A stretch of 64,000 nucleotides of DNA from Pseudomonadales bacterium (GTDB lineage: Bacteria; Pseudomonadota; Gammaproteobacteria; Pseudomonadales; Azotimanducaceae), in contig JACKNX010000011.1 in assembly GCA_024234635.1 (NCBI GenBank), forward strand, positions 1 to 64,000, read 5' to 3'. The notes beneath the pieces are model-generated. The model was not told the origin of the DNA. It saw only the letters and a list, made by a program, of their open reading frames with translations, and searched no databases. Shown here in pieces: positions 15,579 to 23,671 of this stretch. The translations under genes were made by a program, and so were the position numbers. The stretch's first letter is position 1. Each line of letters starts with the position of its first letter.

Positions 15579-18185
15579 CTACCTGATTTGCAGAGAAGGA
15601 TCGATGGCGCTGAGCTGTTTCTGGAACAGATCCTGGATGCGTTCAAGCGCGGCCTGACCGTCCGCTTCGAAACGCAGTGATAGCACCGGACCAGTGTTGG
15701 AAGGTCGGATCAGCCCCCACCCGTCGGCGTAGTCCACGCGCAAGCCGTCGATTGTGGTGACGGTGCCTTCGCCGAAATCCGCCTGCTTGCGCAGTCGGTC
15801 CATAACGGCGAATTTGGCTTTTTCGGTGGTTTTGATCTTCAGCTCCGGTGTCGCGAAAGTCACCGGAAACTGCGCAAACAAGGTATCTACGGGCTGGTTT
15901 TCCGCGCTGATGATCTCCAGCAGCCGGGCGGCGGAATAGAGGGCGTCGTCGAAGCCGAACCAGCGTTCAGCAAAACAGATATGCCCACTGAACTCGCCTG
16001 CAAGCAGCGCACCGGTTTCCTTGAGTTTGGCCTTGATGTTCGAGTGGCCAGTCTTCCACATGATGGGGCGGCCGCCATATTCGCTGATGAGCGTGTTCAG
16101 GTGTCGTGAACATTTCACGTCGTAAATGATGTCCGCACCAGGATTGCGGCCGACGATGTCCTGGCTGAACAGCATCATCAACTTGTCCGGCCAGATGATG
16201 TCGCCCCGGTTGGTCACTACGCCGATCCGATCGCCGTCGCCGTCGAAGGCGATACCAAGATCCGCCCCTTCCGCCTGCACAACGGTAATGAGGTCCTCGA
16301 GGTTGGCGGGGTCGGCGGGATCGGGGTGGTGATTGGGGAAATTGCCGTCAACCTCGCAGTACAGCGGAATGACCTCGCAACCCATTTCCTCGAGCAGACG
16401 GGGAGCGACGGCGCCTGCCACCCCGTTGCCGCAGTCGACCACGACCTTGAGTTGATCCGCCAACGCAACATCCCCGACTACACGCGCTATGTAGCGATCC
16501 GTGATGGACACGTCCTGTGTACTGCCCTGGCCTGAAGACAGATCGTTCTTCTCGATGCGCAGCTTCAGCTTCTGCAGTGCCTCTTCTGCCAGCGTTACAC
16601 CGCCCAACACCATCTTCACACCGTTGTAGTCCGGCGGGTTATGGCTGCCGGTGATCATGATGCCGGTGCCGGTTTCCAGTTCGTGCGTGGCGAAGTACAA
16701 CAGTGGCGTCGGTACTTCGCCGATATCGAACACCTCCGTGCCGCCCTCGTTCAGACCTCTCACCAGCGCGTCGCGCAAGGCGCTGCTGGACAGGCGGCCA
16801 TCGCGCCCGACGACCACCCGTTTGCGCCCCTGATCAAGCGCTTGCGCCGCAAAGGCGCGGGCGATCCAGTACACGACGTCTTCGGTCAGGTTGGTGTTCG
16901 TGATTCCGCGGATGTCGTAGGCGCGGAATATCTCCGGGTCGAGTTGCAGACCCAGCTCCATTGGCCCGAGGTCGTCGCGTACCTCCATGGACGAGCCCCG
17001 CTTCCTGGCATTGGGTACCGGCGAAACTTCCAGGAAGTCGTTGGTGTTCTCATCCTCCCGGCTGGCCGCCAGCAGCTCGTTGACGCGGCTGCCGACTTTT
17101 TCCTGTCCTCCCTTCGCTGCCTTGGCCGCGCTCCTGGCGGTTTTCACCGAGGCGGTGCCGCCGCTTGCGGGTTGTGAAGCCGCTTCCGGCGCCGGGCTGA
17201 TTGCGGCGATCTGGCCGAGATTGGCGAGCAGTGCCCGGGCACTGCTGAAGTTCATCTCTCCCGCATCCGGCCGGCCTTTTACCCGTACGCTGGCGACGGC
17301 AGCCTGCAGGGCGTCGAAGTCCGCGGTCAGTTTTCGGGCCAGGCGCGAGAATCCGAGGAAAATGCCACCGAGCACCATGACCAGCGCCACGGCCAGTGGT
17401 GCCACCAGTGAAGTCGCCGACGCGCCAGCGTTGGCGAAGGCGTCTGCTGGAGCGAAGGCAACGATCCAGCTGGGGTTTGACGATACGGATTCGACCCGCA
17501 GGGCTGCGTCGCCGGAACTGCCTTGTTGCAGCACCGTAGTGGAAGGCGCGCCCTGGAGGGTTTGCACGACTTCCACGGTCCCGAGATCAGGCGGCAGGTC
17601 CGTGAACGGCTCGCGCAGGTAGCCGACGTCGAACACCACCAGCAACTCGCCTGCGAGTTTGCCCAGGTAGGTGATGGGGGCTGCGGTATAGAGCAGTTCG
17701 GGTTGCACTGGAATGACCACCGGTCCCATGTAGGGTTGGGTCGCGGCCTTGTTGATAAGGTCAAGGGCGGCGAAGTTGACTGGTACCGCAGCCGACATGT
17801 CCACCTGGGCCCGGCCGTGCGGGTAGACCGTAATGCGTTTTACGTGCGGCAGCGCATCGGTGAGCGACAGCTCGATGCCCGCCGGTGCGTCCGCGCTTTC
17901 CAACAAGGCGTTTCTGACCACTGCGGAGGAGGCAAGTGTTTCCACCTGGTCGCGGATTGCCGTCATGCGAGTGTCCAGGATCAGCCGCAGGTTGGCGGAC
18001 ATGGCTTCGGTGGCATTGGCGCGCATCTGCGCCGTGGGTAGCACGATGGATGTCCACCAGGTGAGGAGCATGGCGAAGAAAACGCCTGTCGCCGCGATGG
18101 CCAGTGCCGGGTACAGGTAAGGCTGGACATCCCTGAGAGCGTGATTGGAGGCGGGTTGATCCTTGACCGCGGGAGATTTTGCCAC
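15579..18185 (-). CDS. algC: membrane-anchored phosphomannomutase/phosphoglucomutase AlgC
   Basis: Interconverts hexose 6- and 1-phosphates for lipopolysaccharide and exopolysaccharide precursors. From the GTG at 18185 the protein has 868 residues. A helix at about 24-49, a periplasmic region and a second helix at 257-279 form a double-Cache-like N-terminal half, joined by an Ala/Ser-rich linker to the catalytic half from residue 415 on. That half has the phosphoserine loop TGSHNP (512-517), a DGDGDR metal loop and a C-terminal RPSNTGPVLSLRFEA. This long form exists in pseudomonad-type AlgC. An alternative ATG at 18314, directly after the coaBC stop with GGAAG before it, would add 43 residues. 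The GTG has GAGG seven bases upstream. The choice is open. Confidence 0.88.
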   Translation of the reverse strand: MAKSPAVKDQPASNHALRDVQPYLYPALAIAATGVFFAMLLTWWTSIVLPTAQMRANATEAMSANLRLILDTRMTAIRDQVETLASSAVVRNALLESADAPAGIELSLTDALPHVKRITVYPHGRAQVDMSAAVPVNFAALDLINKAATQPYMGPVVIPVQPELLYTAAPITYLGKLAGELLVVFDVGYLREPFTDLPPDLGTVEVVQTLQGAPSTTVLQQGSSGDAALRVESVSSNPSWIVAFAPADAFANAGASATSLVAPLAVALVMVLGGIFLGFSRLARKLTADFDALQAAVASVRVKGRPDAGEMNFSSARALLANLGQIAAISPAPEAASQPASGGTASVKTARSAAKAAKGGQEKVGSRVNELLAASREDENTNDFLEVSPVPNARKRGSSMEVRDDLGPMELGLQLDPEIFRAYDIRGITNTNLTEDVVYWIARAFAAQALDQGRKRVVVGRDGRLSSSALRDALVRGLNEGGTEVFDIGEVPTPLLYFATHELETGTGIMITGSHNPPDYNGVKMVLGGVTLAEEALQKLKLRIEKNDLSSGQGSTQDVSITDRYIARVVGDVALADQLKVVVDCGNGVAGAVAPRLLEEMGCEVIPLYCEVDGNFPNHHPDPADPANLEDLITVVQAEGADLGIAFDGDGDRIGVVTNRGDIIWPDKLMMLFSQDIVGRNPGADIIYDVKCSRHLNTLISEYGGRPIMWKTGHSNIKAKLKETGALLAGEFSGHICFAERWFGFDDALYSAARLLEIISAENQPVDTLFAQFPVTFATPELKIKTTEKAKFAVMDRLRKQADFGEGTVTTIDGLRVDYADGWGLIRPSNTGPVLSLRFEADGQAALERIQDLFQKQLSAIDPSLQIR

Positions 18186-18314
18186 TGCATGTCCTCGGAG
18201 CTGGGGTTCGATGGATGACCTTCTGCCGCTGTCGATGGTAACGATGGGGCGAAAGCGAGACCAGAGTTTCAGCGGAGTTTTGCGATGGTGGGCGCTAACC
18301 CACCTGGGCTGCAT

Positions 18315-19535
18315 TCAACTTCCGGCGGCGTTCCGCGCGGCATAGAGTTCCGCGATCGACTGCATGAGCGCCAGGGCGAGCGCCGTCTTGGCCTGGGCCG
18401 GGAATGCCGTTTCGCCATCCGCTGCGATCAGCGTAGCCGCATTGTCATCGCTGTTGAACCCGATGGTCGTGTCGGAGACATCGTTGACGACGATGGCGTC
18501 CAGGCCTTTGCGGACACGCTTCTCGCGCGCGTGATCCAGGGCGTCGTGCGTCTCCGCGGCGAATCCGACCACCAGTGGGGGGCGGGAGGCGTGTTTCGCC
18601 ACCGTGGCGATGATGTCCGGATTTTCCGCCAGCGCGATGGCATTGATGCCGGCCTGGTGACGTTTGATCTTGCGCTCGTGCGCGTGGTCCGGCCGGTAGT
18701 CCGCCACCGCGGCAACACCGATGAAGATCCGGGTTTCCGGCAGTGACGCCAGAACCGCGTCCAGCATTTCGCGCGCGCTCACGACGTTCACCCGCTCTAC
18801 CCCAGGCGGACAGGCGAGCGCCGTAGGTCCGCTCACGAGTGTCACCCGGGCGCCGAGCCGGGCCGCCATTTCCGCCACGGCGTAGCCCTGCTTTCCGGAG
18901 CTGTGATTGGAGATGTAGCGTACCGGATCGATGGCTTCGCGGGTTGGCCCCGCGGTTATGAGGATATTGACACCCGCGAGCGGGCGAGCAGGTTGCAGTT
19001 GTGCCAGCACAGCCTGTACCAGGGCTGGCGGCTCACACATGCGTCCCGGACCGGTTTCGCCGCAGGCCTGCTCGCCACTGTCCGGGCCGATGATGATCCG
19101 GCCGTGGCGCTGCAGCGTCGTGACGTTGTCCTGTACGGCGCCGGATGCCCACATCACGCGATTCATCGCCGGTGCCACCAGCACCGGCGCTTCGGTGGCG
19201 AGTACCAGCGTGGTGAGCAGGTCGTCAGCGAAGCCGTGTGCAAGACGGGCGAGGCAATTGGCCGTGGCGGGTGCGATGAGTACCAGGTCGGCCCAGCGGG
19301 CAAGTTCGATATGACCCATCGCGGCCTCCGCGCGTGGATCGAACAATTCCTCGCGGGGCGGTTTGCCAGCGACAGCTGTCAATGCCAGCGGACTCACGAA
19401 TTCACGTGCAGCCGCGGTCAGTACGACCTGTACGTCCGCACCCTCCTGACGTAGCTGGCGTACAAGCATTGGCGCTTTGTACGCGGCGATACCGCCCGAA
19501 ACGCCGAGTAGGATGTGTTTTCCTGACAGTTGCAT
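18315..19535 (-). CDS. coaBC: bifunctional phosphopantothenoylcysteine decarboxylase/synthetase CoaBC (Dfp)
   Basis: Makes 4'-phosphopantetheine from phosphopantothenate and cysteine in coenzyme A synthesis. The 406-residue protein starts MQLSGKHILLGVSGGIAAYK, the flavin-binding start of the CoaC half, and has PAMNRVMW (the conserved PxMNxxMW motif) near residue 120. The CoaB half begins near 190 with ITAGPTREAIDPVRYISNHS and holds the KIKRHQAG segment. An in-frame ATG 57 bp upstream is less likely. In many relatives dut separates it from algC; here it abuts algC. It is divergent from radC. Confidence 0.94.
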   Translation of the reverse strand: MQLSGKHILLGVSGGIAAYKAPMLVRQLRQEGADVQVVLTAAAREFVSPLALTAVAGKPPREELFDPRAEAAMGHIELARWADLVLIAPATANCLARLAHGFADDLLTTLVLATEAPVLVAPAMNRVMWASGAVQDNVTTLQRHGRIIIGPDSGEQACGETGPGRMCEPPALVQAVLAQLQPARPLAGVNILITAGPTREAIDPVRYISNHSSGKQGYAVAEMAARLGARVTLVSGPTALACPPGVERVNVVSAREMLDAVLASLPETRIFIGVAAVADYRPDHAHERKIKRHQAGINAIALAENPDIIATVAKHASRPPLVVGFAAETHDALDHAREKRVRKGLDAIVVNDVSDTTIGFNSDDNAATLIAADGETAFPAQAKTALALALMQSIAELYAARNAAGS

Positions 19536-19629
19536 GATGGTCACCGCGGTAATGAAGGATGCTGTCGATGCCTGCGCGGCGGACGATAACACCAGTACTT
19601 CGTGTCAACTACCAACCGGCGCACGTCCG

Positions 19630-20313
19630 GTGTTGCCGCCAGCTGGAGTCCGACATTCCCGCGATCGTCCCCGGGAGCGCCTCCTGGAAGGCGGGCACGT
19701 CTGTCTGCAGGACAGCGAACTGCTCGCCGTGTGCCTTGGCAGTGGACACCCTGGATACCCGGTGTCGACCCTGGCGACCGCACTGCTTGCGCAGTTCGGA
19801 TCGTTGACCGCGGTGATCAGGGCCCCGGCGGAGCAACTGCTGCGTCAGACGGGGCTGGGTCCGGCGAAGGTGGCGACGCTCAAGGCGACGCTGGGCATAG
19901 CGGAGCGGCTTGCCACTGAAGCAGTGGGCGAGGGTCCGGTGTTCAGCTCTTCGGCAGCGGTCACGCGTTTTCTGCAGCTCAAGCTGGGTGGCTTGCAGCG
20001 CGAGGTGTTCACCTGCCTCATGCTGGACAGCCGGCATCGACTGCTGCGTTACGAGGAACTGTTCGCGGGCACGATCGACAGCGCAAGCGTCTATCCGCGG
20101 GAGATCCTTCGTCGCTGCCTGGATGTCAACGCCGCCGCCATCATCCTCGCACACAACCATCCGTCCGGTGTGGCGGAGCCCAGCGTGGCGGATGTTGCGC
20201 TCACCGAACGTCTGAGGCCGCTGCTCGCCGAGGTTGGCGTCAGGTTGCTTGACCATGTCGTCGTCGGGCTGGGACAGGTGGTATCCATGGCGGAGCGTGG
20301 GCTGGTGCGTTGA
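19630..20313 (+). CDS. radC: RadC family JAB-domain protein
   Basis: A 227-residue protein of the RadC/UPF0758 family, whose cellular role remains unclear despite its name. The N-terminal helix-hairpin-helix region has RPRERLLEGG and ELLAVCLGSG. The C-terminal JAB/MPN domain has a likely metal site AHNHPSGVAEPSVADVALTE (about 175-194), with H-x-H and the downstream Asp all present. No ATG gives a family-like N-terminus. GTG at 19630 gives normal length, and an ATG at 19477 would add 51 odd residues that overlap coaBC. It is divergent from coaBC, as in E. coli. Confidence 0.88.
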   Translation: MLPPAGVRHSRDRPRERLLEGGHVCLQDSELLAVCLGSGHPGYPVSTLATALLAQFGSLTAVIRAPAEQLLRQTGLGPAKVATLKATLGIAERLATEAVGEGPVFSSSAAVTRFLQLKLGGLQREVFTCLMLDSRHRLLRYEELFAGTIDSASVYPREILRRCLDVNAAAIILAHNHPSGVAEPSVADVALTERLRPLLAEVGVRLLDHVVVGLGQVVSMAERGLVR

Positions 20314-20319
20314 GTGGCT

Positions 20320-20348
20320 TTGACGCCGTGCGGTGGCTGGTGTATAAA
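20320..20348 (+). promoter_or_regulatory. strong sigma-70 promoter for rpmB-rpmG
   Basis: TTGACG (20320-20325) and TATAAA (20343-20348) are separated by exactly 17 bp, close to consensus in both boxes. The pair begins seven bases after the radC stop and ends 30 bp before the rpmB ATG, as expected for a highly expressed ribosomal protein operon. Confidence 0.8.
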
Positions 20349-20378
20349 GCCGCTCCATTTTTGCCAGCCATACCAGCC

Positions 20379-20615
20379 ATGTCCCAGGTTTGCCAGGTCA
20401 CCGGAAAAGGACCGCAGAGCGGAAACAAGGTCAGTCACGCCCAGAACAAGACGCGGCGTCGCTTTCTCCCCAATCTGCAGAGCAAGCGCTTCTGGGTGGA
20501 AAGCGAGCAACGGTTCGTTCGACTGCGGGTTTCCACGCAGGGCATGCGTATCATCGACAAACGCGGTATCGATGCGGTTCTGGGCGACCTGCGAGCCGCC
20601 GGCCACAAGGTCTGA
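20379..20615 (+). CDS. rpmB: 50S ribosomal protein L28
   Basis: Large-subunit ribosomal protein of 78 residues. It begins MSQVCQVTGKGPQSGNKVSH and continues with NKTRRRFLPNLQSKRFWVES, the standard L28 sequence. The ATG at 20379 was chosen for this N-terminus; an upstream in-frame ATG at 20310 would overlap radC. rpmG follows 71 bp downstream on the same strand, the conserved rpmBG pair, driven by the strong promoter at 20320. Confidence 0.98.
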   Translation: MSQVCQVTGKGPQSGNKVSHAQNKTRRRFLPNLQSKRFWVESEQRFVRLRVSTQGMRIIDKRGIDAVLGDLRAAGHKV

Positions 20616-20686
20616 CGACCCGGAGCAAGTAGACGCCAGCCTGGGTTGGCGACGTTGGCAACAGCAAGGCAGAGGACAACAAGCAG

Positions 20687-20842
20687 ATGCGTGACAAGAT
20701 CAAACTGGTATCGAGCGCCGGCACCGGTCACTACTACACCACTGACAAGAACAAGCGCACGACACCGGACAAGCTGCAGATGAAGAAGTACGACCCGGTC
20801 GTCCGCAAGCACGTCCTCTACACCGAAGCCAAGATCAAGTAA
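20687..20842 (+). CDS. rpmG: 50S ribosomal protein L33
   Basis: Large-subunit ribosomal protein of 51 residues. It reads MRDKIKLVSSAGTGHYYTTD and then NKRTTPDKLQMKKYDPVVRK, ending EAKIK with a TAA stop. The AGAGG before the ATG can serve as ribosome site. It lacks the CxxC zinc motifs found in some L33 forms, so it is the zinc-independent type. It pairs with rpmB upstream, and mutM follows 33 bp after the stop. Confidence 0.97.
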   Translation: MRDKIKLVSSAGTGHYYTTDKNKRTTPDKLQMKKYDPVVRKHVLYTEAKIK

Positions 20843-20875
20843 GACGACCATCGTCGCGCGCGACCGGCGTGCGTC

Positions 20876-21712
20876 ATGCCTGAACTACCCGAAGTCGAGA
20901 CCACGCTTCGGGGCATTGCCCCCCATCTCGAACAGCAGCGGCTCATTGCCTGGCGTGTGTTGAATTCCGCGCTGCGCTGGCCTGTGGACATACCTGTTGC
21001 GCTGGCGGGACAGGTCGTGCTGCGACTTCGCCGGCGCGGCAAGTACATCATCGTTGAATTTGCTGCCGGAGGAATGATTCTCCACCTCGGCATGTCGGGC
21101 AGTCTGCGGCTGGTTCCCAGGGACACCCCGCTGCTCAAGCATGATCACGTCGAGTGGGATTTCGGCGGGCCCGTGCTGCTGCGCCTGAACGACCCGCGAC
21201 GTTTCGGGTGCGTGTTGTGGCAGGCGGGAGACGTGGACACTCACCGCCTGCTTGCCCGGCTCGGCCCGGAGCCACTTGGCAACGCGTTTTCCGGCGATCA
21301 CCTGAAAGAACTGGCCCGCGGGAAACGGGTGGCGGTGAAACCGTTTTTGATGGATGCCGGCGTTGTCGTTGGCGTGGGTAACATATATGCCAACGAAGCG
21401 CTGCACCTTGCGGGCGTCCGGCCCACCCGGTCCGTGCGCCGTATCCCTGCGGCGCGATTCGACCACATAGCCAGTGCCGTGCGGCGTGTGCTCGCCGAGG
21501 CCATCACCCAGGGTGGTACGACACTTCGTGACTTCATCAGCCCGGAGGGCAAGCCCGGTTACTTCCGCCAGCGACTGCTGGTCTACGATCGTACGGGCGA
21601 GCCCTGCCGCCGCTGCGGTTCGGCGATTGTCGGTCGCGTGCTCGGGGGCCGGGGCACGTTTTACTGTCCCGAGTGCCAACCGTCACAAGGATTCGGTCCG
21701 GCTGCGTGCTAG
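20876..21712 (+). CDS. mutM: formamidopyrimidine-DNA glycosylase (Fpg/MutM)
   Basis: Base-excision repair enzyme that removes 8-oxoguanine and formamidopyrimidines, with AP-lyase activity. The 278-residue protein keeps the N-terminal catalytic PELPEVET (Pro and Glu after the initiator Met), the catalytic lysine in LRRRGKYIIVEF (K57 region), the VGVGNIYANEALHLAGV helix-two-turn-helix, and a C-terminal zinc finger CRRCG...CPECQ. The rpmBG-mutM order is conserved in Proteobacteria, so it may be read from the rpmB promoter. Confidence 0.96.
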   Translation: MPELPEVETTLRGIAPHLEQQRLIAWRVLNSALRWPVDIPVALAGQVVLRLRRRGKYIIVEFAAGGMILHLGMSGSLRLVPRDTPLLKHDHVEWDFGGPVLLRLNDPRRFGCVLWQAGDVDTHRLLARLGPEPLGNAFSGDHLKELARGKRVAVKPFLMDAGVVVGVGNIYANEALHLAGVRPTRSVRRIPAARFDHIASAVRRVLAEAITQGGTTLRDFISPEGKPGYFRQRLLVYDRTGEPCRRCGSAIVGRVLGGRGTFYCPECQPSQGFGPAAC

Positions 21713-21747
21713 AGTTCGGTCATTGATTGACCCTTGGGAAGGAAGTC

Positions 21748-22098
21748 ATGTCTATGCGCAAGAAAATTGTGGGAACAGGCAAATTTCCAGCGGCACTTCG
21801 CCGCTTCGGTGTGGCGGGTGCGGTTGCGGCGCTGTTGCTGATGCCACAGGCATATGCCGGGGAACTGGACAAGCCGACGGCCACGGCGATGGTCGGCGAT
21901 GCGCTGATTGCGCGGCCGATTGGCGCCGTCATGACGGCCGTGGGCGCCGTGGCGTTTGTGGTCACACTGCCTTTCAGTGCGGCGGGCGGGAACATTGGCG
22001 ACGCGGCGCAGACGCTGGTCGTTGGACCGGCCAAAACCACGTTCGTGCGTTGCCTGGGTTGCAAGAATCCGGGACGGAAGCCGAAACGGGCGGAATGA
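21748..22098 (+). CDS. small exported protein, function unknown
   Basis: 116 residues starting at the ATG preceded by GGAAGG. An N-terminal signal sequence (about 1-38) ends at QAYAG. The mature part holds a second hydrophobic stretch, GAVMTAVGAVAFVVTLPFSA, then GGNIGDAAQTLVVGPAKTTF, and ends with a basic tail and two cysteines (RCLGCKN). Similar short proteins exist in pseudomonads, sometimes mislabelled as multidrug transporters; I recall the pattern but cannot name a function. It may follow mutM in one transcript and is followed by a terminator-like hairpin. Confidence 0.75.
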   Translation: MSMRKKIVGTGKFPAALRRFGVAGAVAALLLMPQAYAGELDKPTATAMVGDALIARPIGAVMTAVGAVAFVVTLPFSAAGGNIGDAAQTLVVGPAKTTFVRCLGCKNPGRKPKRAE

Positions 22099-22115
22099 GT
22101 TCACCGGGCTGACAC

Positions 22116-22152
22116 CGCACGGCTTACGTGAGTGCGCCGTGCGAGTCGTTTT
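22116..22152 (+). terminator. intrinsic terminator
   Basis: CGCACGGC (22116-22123) pairs perfectly with GCCGTGCG (22136-22143) across a 12-base loop and is followed by AGTCGTTTT. It lies 18 bp after the stop of the small exported protein and 24 bp before the 3' end of coaD on the other strand, so it could stop transcription from one or both sides. Confidence 0.6.
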
Positions 22153-22166
22153 CAGCCGCTACGGAT

Positions 22167-22640
22167 TCAAGGGCGGTGGTACGCCTTGACCACGGCAGGG
22201 TGAACAAACTTTGAGATGTCGCCTCCCAGGTTCGCGATCTCCCTGACGAGCGAACTGGAGATGAAACTGGTCTCCGTGGACGTAGGCAGGAAGACGTACT
22301 CGATATCCGGGTCGAGCGACTGGTTCATTTCCGCCATCTGGAATTCATAGTCGAAGTCCATCATGTTGCGCAGCCCGCGCAGGATGAACCGTGTTCCCTT
22401 GCTGCGGGCGTAGTCCACCAGCAAGGTGTTGAAGCCGTCGACCGTTACGCGGTCGCCATATTCCGTCAAAACCTCCTCGCACAGCGCCACCCGGTCCGCG
22501 AGGTCCACTTTCGGGTCTTTCTGGGCGGAGGTGCCGATCGCGACCACGACATGGTCGAACAGGCGAAGCGCGCGGCGCACGAGATCGGTATGCCCGTTGG
22601 TGATGGGGTTAAACGAGCCTGGGTAGATAACGGTACGCAC
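22167..22640 (-). CDS. coaD: phosphopantetheine adenylyltransferase
   Basis: Transfers an adenylyl group to 4'-phosphopantetheine in the fourth step of coenzyme A synthesis. The 157 residues start at GTG (VRTVIYPGSFNPITNGHTDL), giving the nucleotidyltransferase motif GSFNPITNGH right at the N-terminus. RSKGTRFILRGLRN and the STETSFISSSLVREIA motif near residue 125 complete it. A GGAG lies before the GTG. An upstream in-frame ATG would add more than 110 unrelated residues. It follows rsmD on the same strand after a 387-bp non-coding gap. Confidence 0.95.
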   Translation of the reverse strand: MRTVIYPGSFNPITNGHTDLVRRALRLFDHVVVAIGTSAQKDPKVDLADRVALCEEVLTEYGDRVTVDGFNTLLVDYARSKGTRFILRGLRNMMDFDYEFQMAEMNQSLDPDIEYVFLPTSTETSFISSSLVREIANLGGDISKFVHPAVVKAYHRP

Positions 22641-23027
22641 AACAAACTCCGGGCGGGCACGGTGAAATTCCCGGATGGTAGCAGTCCGGCTGCTGCAACT
22701 GAACAGAAATGGCCCTTGGCCCGGGTGATCGGGGCTGCTCAGGTCGCCGTCTGTCCACCACTCTCTCCACCTTATCTCCACGGAGAGCCGATTTCGCGCT
22801 CCTTTCGCCGCCGGTATTCCACCGCCTCGCGGATTTGAACGTCCGATCAATGGCGACGAGGCGCTGCCTGGTGTCGGTCGGTGCAGTCTCCCGGCGATTC
22901 CGCTCCGGCCGGCATTCCCGTACAGCTGGCCACGTTGCGATTGCCAGCGCTGTCGCGCATGGAACTGAAGTTCCATGAGAGGTCGTCTGCCGGTGGTCAG
23001 GCGGCGCGGACCGAGAACCCGGTGGCG
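22641..23027. other. non-coding gap between rsmD and coaD
   Basis: About 390 bp without a convincing gene on either strand; the open frames in it lack family sequence and ribosome sites. Its right part holds a palindromic interspersed repeat (22930-22982). No promoter pair or terminator was convincing, so how coaD is transcribed is not evident. Confidence 0.6.
22930..22982 (+). repeat. interspersed palindromic repeat, copy 1
   Basis: A 53-bp element centred on ATGGAACT/AGTTCCAT (8-bp arms around GA), preceded by the palindrome-like GCGCTGTCGCGC and followed by GAGAGG. The reverse complement of 28613-28664 matches it over the whole length with about three substitutions outside the loop and a one-base loop length change. 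It lies between rsmD and coaD. REP-like elements of this kind often sit between genes. Confidence 0.7.
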
Positions 23028-23567
23028 TCATTGGTTTGACGAAAGCAGGGACATGCAGATGTTTCCTACCTGGCTGCGTTTCACCAACAGATAACCGGCA
23101 GGGGGCTCCAGTGGCTGACCCGATTCGCAGTAGACGATGGCGTCCGGTGTCAGGTGCTCGCTCAGGCGCTGAAAGACCCGAACCAGGAGATCGCTGTCGT
23201 AGGGCGGGTCCAGGAATACGAGATCCCACATCTGTTCGCTGTCTTTGAGGAAGCGCAGCGCGTCCTGGCGCAGGATGCTGAGGTTCGTTGCCTGCAGGCG
23301 GGCGGCATTGTCCTTCAGCGCCGCCACTACGCGGCCGTCCGCGTCAACCAGCGTGGTATGCAGGGCGCCCCTGGAATGGGCTTCGAAACCCAGGGCGCCG
23401 CTGCCGGCGAACAGGTCCAGGCAGCGTCTGTTCTCGATATAGCCGGCCAACCAATTGAACAGCGTCACGCGCGCGCGACCAAGCGTGGGACGAATTGTGG
23501 TCGCGGGAGGAAAGTGAAGCTTTCTCCCTTTCCACTTCCCGCTGATAATGCGGACTTCGTTTTTCAG
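23028..23567 (-). CDS. rsmD: 16S rRNA (guanine966-N2)-methyltransferase RsmD, probable CTG start
   Basis: Methylates G966 of 16S rRNA with S-adenosylmethionine. The SAM-binding LDLFAGSGALGFEA and the catalytic DPPY are clear. An ATG/GTG-only reading starts at GTG 23468 (146 residues) and loses the conserved N-terminus. The same frame extends upstream through VRIISGKWKGRKL, then IRPTLGRARVTLFNWLAGYI, which matches the family N-terminus, with no ATG, GTG or TTG before it. A CTG at 23567 with GGAG five bases upstream gives 179 residues, a normal length. The usual RPTTDRVRE motif is changed to RPTLGRARV. It is divergent from ftsY and followed downstream by coaD. Confidence 0.85.
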   Translation of the reverse strand: MKNEVRIISGKWKGRKLHFPPATTIRPTLGRARVTLFNWLAGYIENRRCLDLFAGSGALGFEAHSRGALHTTLVDADGRVVAALKDNAARLQATNLSILRQDALRFLKDSEQMWDLVFLDPPYDSDLLVRVFQRLSEHLTPDAIVYCESGQPLEPPAGYLLVKRSQVGNICMSLLSSNQ

Positions 23568-23671
23568 TTGAACTCCGATCCGTTGGGGGATCGCTGCGCC
23601 CGCGTGCCACGCAGGTGTCTCGCGTCCCCGTGGTGCAATTGTGGCGCCCGGTAAGGAGGACAGGCCGGGGG

